Assembly (NCBI GenBank): GCA_030694985.1 | Contig: JAUYTV010000045.1 | Coordinates: 1-64,000, forward strand | Direction: 5' to 3' | DNA from: Methanoregula sp. | Lineage (GTDB): Archaea > Halobacteriota > Methanomicrobia > Methanomicrobiales > Methanospirillaceae | Length of the DNA: 64,000 nucleotides | Shown: one piece after another, positions 63,798 to 64,000 of the stretch | Numbering within the stretch: position 1 is the stretch's first letter | Layout: each line of letters opens with the position of its first letter | Made by a program: the position numbers and the translations under genes | Notes under the pieces: model-generated | Seen by the model: the letters and a program-made list of their open reading frames with translations, nothing else | The model's database searches: none | Told to the model about the DNA's origin: nothing

Positions 63798-64000
63798 ATG
63801 GCCGATACCCTTCTTTCCAATGTTACCGCGAATGTTGCCGCCGATGTCACGGTGCAACTCCCGATAAAAACCATCGATGCAAACCTAGTACTGTACATCG
63901 TCTTTGTCATCGTCATCGCCTACGTCCTTTCCTACCTGCTCAGTTTCATCCTCGTCCATGTCTCTGAGCGGATCGGCTGGTACCGTACATCGGTCACGAT
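63798..64000 (+). CDS. Membrane protein, 5' part only (cut by window edge)
   Basis: The frame from ATG 63798 encodes MADTLLSNVTANVAADVTVQ, then a hydrophobic helix NLVLYIVFVIVIAYVLSYLL and VHVSERIGWYR before the window ends. It starts two bases after the NTPase stop, with GGAGGTTGTGG upstream. The start resembles the N-terminal helix of mechanosensitive-channel-type proteins, but too little is visible to decide. Confidence 0.6.
   Translation, partial: MADTLLSNVTANVAADVTVQLPIKTIDANLVLYIVFVIVIAYVLSYLLSFILVHVSERIGWYRTSVT

Noticed and set aside
1-64000. CRISPR array, tRNA, rRNA, insertion sequence or prophage
   Set aside because: No short direct repeats with regular unique spacers, no cloverleaf with a GTTCRA-type arm, no transposase or integrase motifs were found by eye. 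Small RNA genes could still be missed without a covariance search.

Overview
The window looks like the chromosome of a methanogenic archaeon of the Methanomicrobiales, most like Methanoregula or a close relative. That placement is inferred from gene content and family resemblance, not from any search. Supporting signs are a two-subunit pyruvate carboxylase (pycB/pycA), an archaeal form III RuBisCO, the N-epsilon-acetyl-beta-lysine osmolyte genes (ablA/ablB), an archaeal RNase J, a DUF63 membrane protein, an archaeosortase relic, A/T-rich TATA-type promoters, oligo-T ends and many ATGA gene junctions. I found no rRNA, tRNA, CRISPR array, insertion sequence or phage module.

Layout. 0-1.5 kb: non-coding, with two 218-bp direct repeats. 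1.5-5 kb: a vWA / PP2C phosphatase / protein kinase triad of the YegL-YegK-YegI (TerY-P) type. 5.2-11.8 kb: a branched-chain-amino-acid-type (HAAT) ABC transporter split into two convergent units (binding protein plus two permeases on +, two ATPases on -), followed by a 34-aa accessory peptide and an SSS symporter. Both promoters that drive these units, and the symporter promoter, carry the same dyad TGCTA-N5-TAGCA. 11.9-12.2 kb: an amidohydrolase relic. 12.5-19.6 kb: a ten-gene, tightly overlapping Mrp/Mnh-type antiporter operon (minus strand) with three large antiporter-like subunits and a split MrpA tail. 20-32 kb: a run of ion-homeostasis and membrane genes (Usp pair, K+ channel, CPA1 antiporter, NSS transporter, rubredoxin-flavoprotein, Na/Pi transporter, DedA, HtpX, CorC-like). 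32-39.5 kb: sparse region with long gaps, a GC-rich hairpin repeat, DUF63, an archaeosortase relic, a zinc-finger peptide, an MFS protein, a receiver-kinase fusion whose H-box lacks histidine, and a HEAT-repeat protein. 39.6-43.7 kb: pycB, DUF6448, a broken second biotinyl domain, and pycA. 43.9-49.6 kb: TauE/SafE exporter, RuBisCO with purC, tiny membrane ORFs, and a CPA2 antiporter. 49.6-54.4 kb: a P-type ATPase flanked by three C-terminal gene relics, a shortened Usp and an orphan sensor-like membrane protein. 54.5-55.8 kb: RNase J. 56.8-62.2 kb: two lysine-aminomutase-family genes, ablB, an MscS channel and a DUF6544/DUF6920-like protein. 62.7-64 kb: a P-loop NTPase with Arg in place of the Walker A Lys, and the start of another membrane protein cut by the window edge.

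How the genes work together. Much of the window serves ion, solute and turgor control: Na+/H+ exchange (Mrp, CPA1, CPA2), K+ channel, P-type cation pump, Na+-coupled uptake (SSS, NSS, Na/Pi), mechanosensitive release and compatible-solute synthesis. The parts that most deserve follow-up are the shared operator motif linking three transport units, the three relics around the P-type ATPase that match three consecutive live genes 24 kb away (with a promoter box better conserved than the dead coding sequence), the TerY-P triad, the tandem aminomutase paralogue with an altered substrate-site residue, and the histidine-less kinase.
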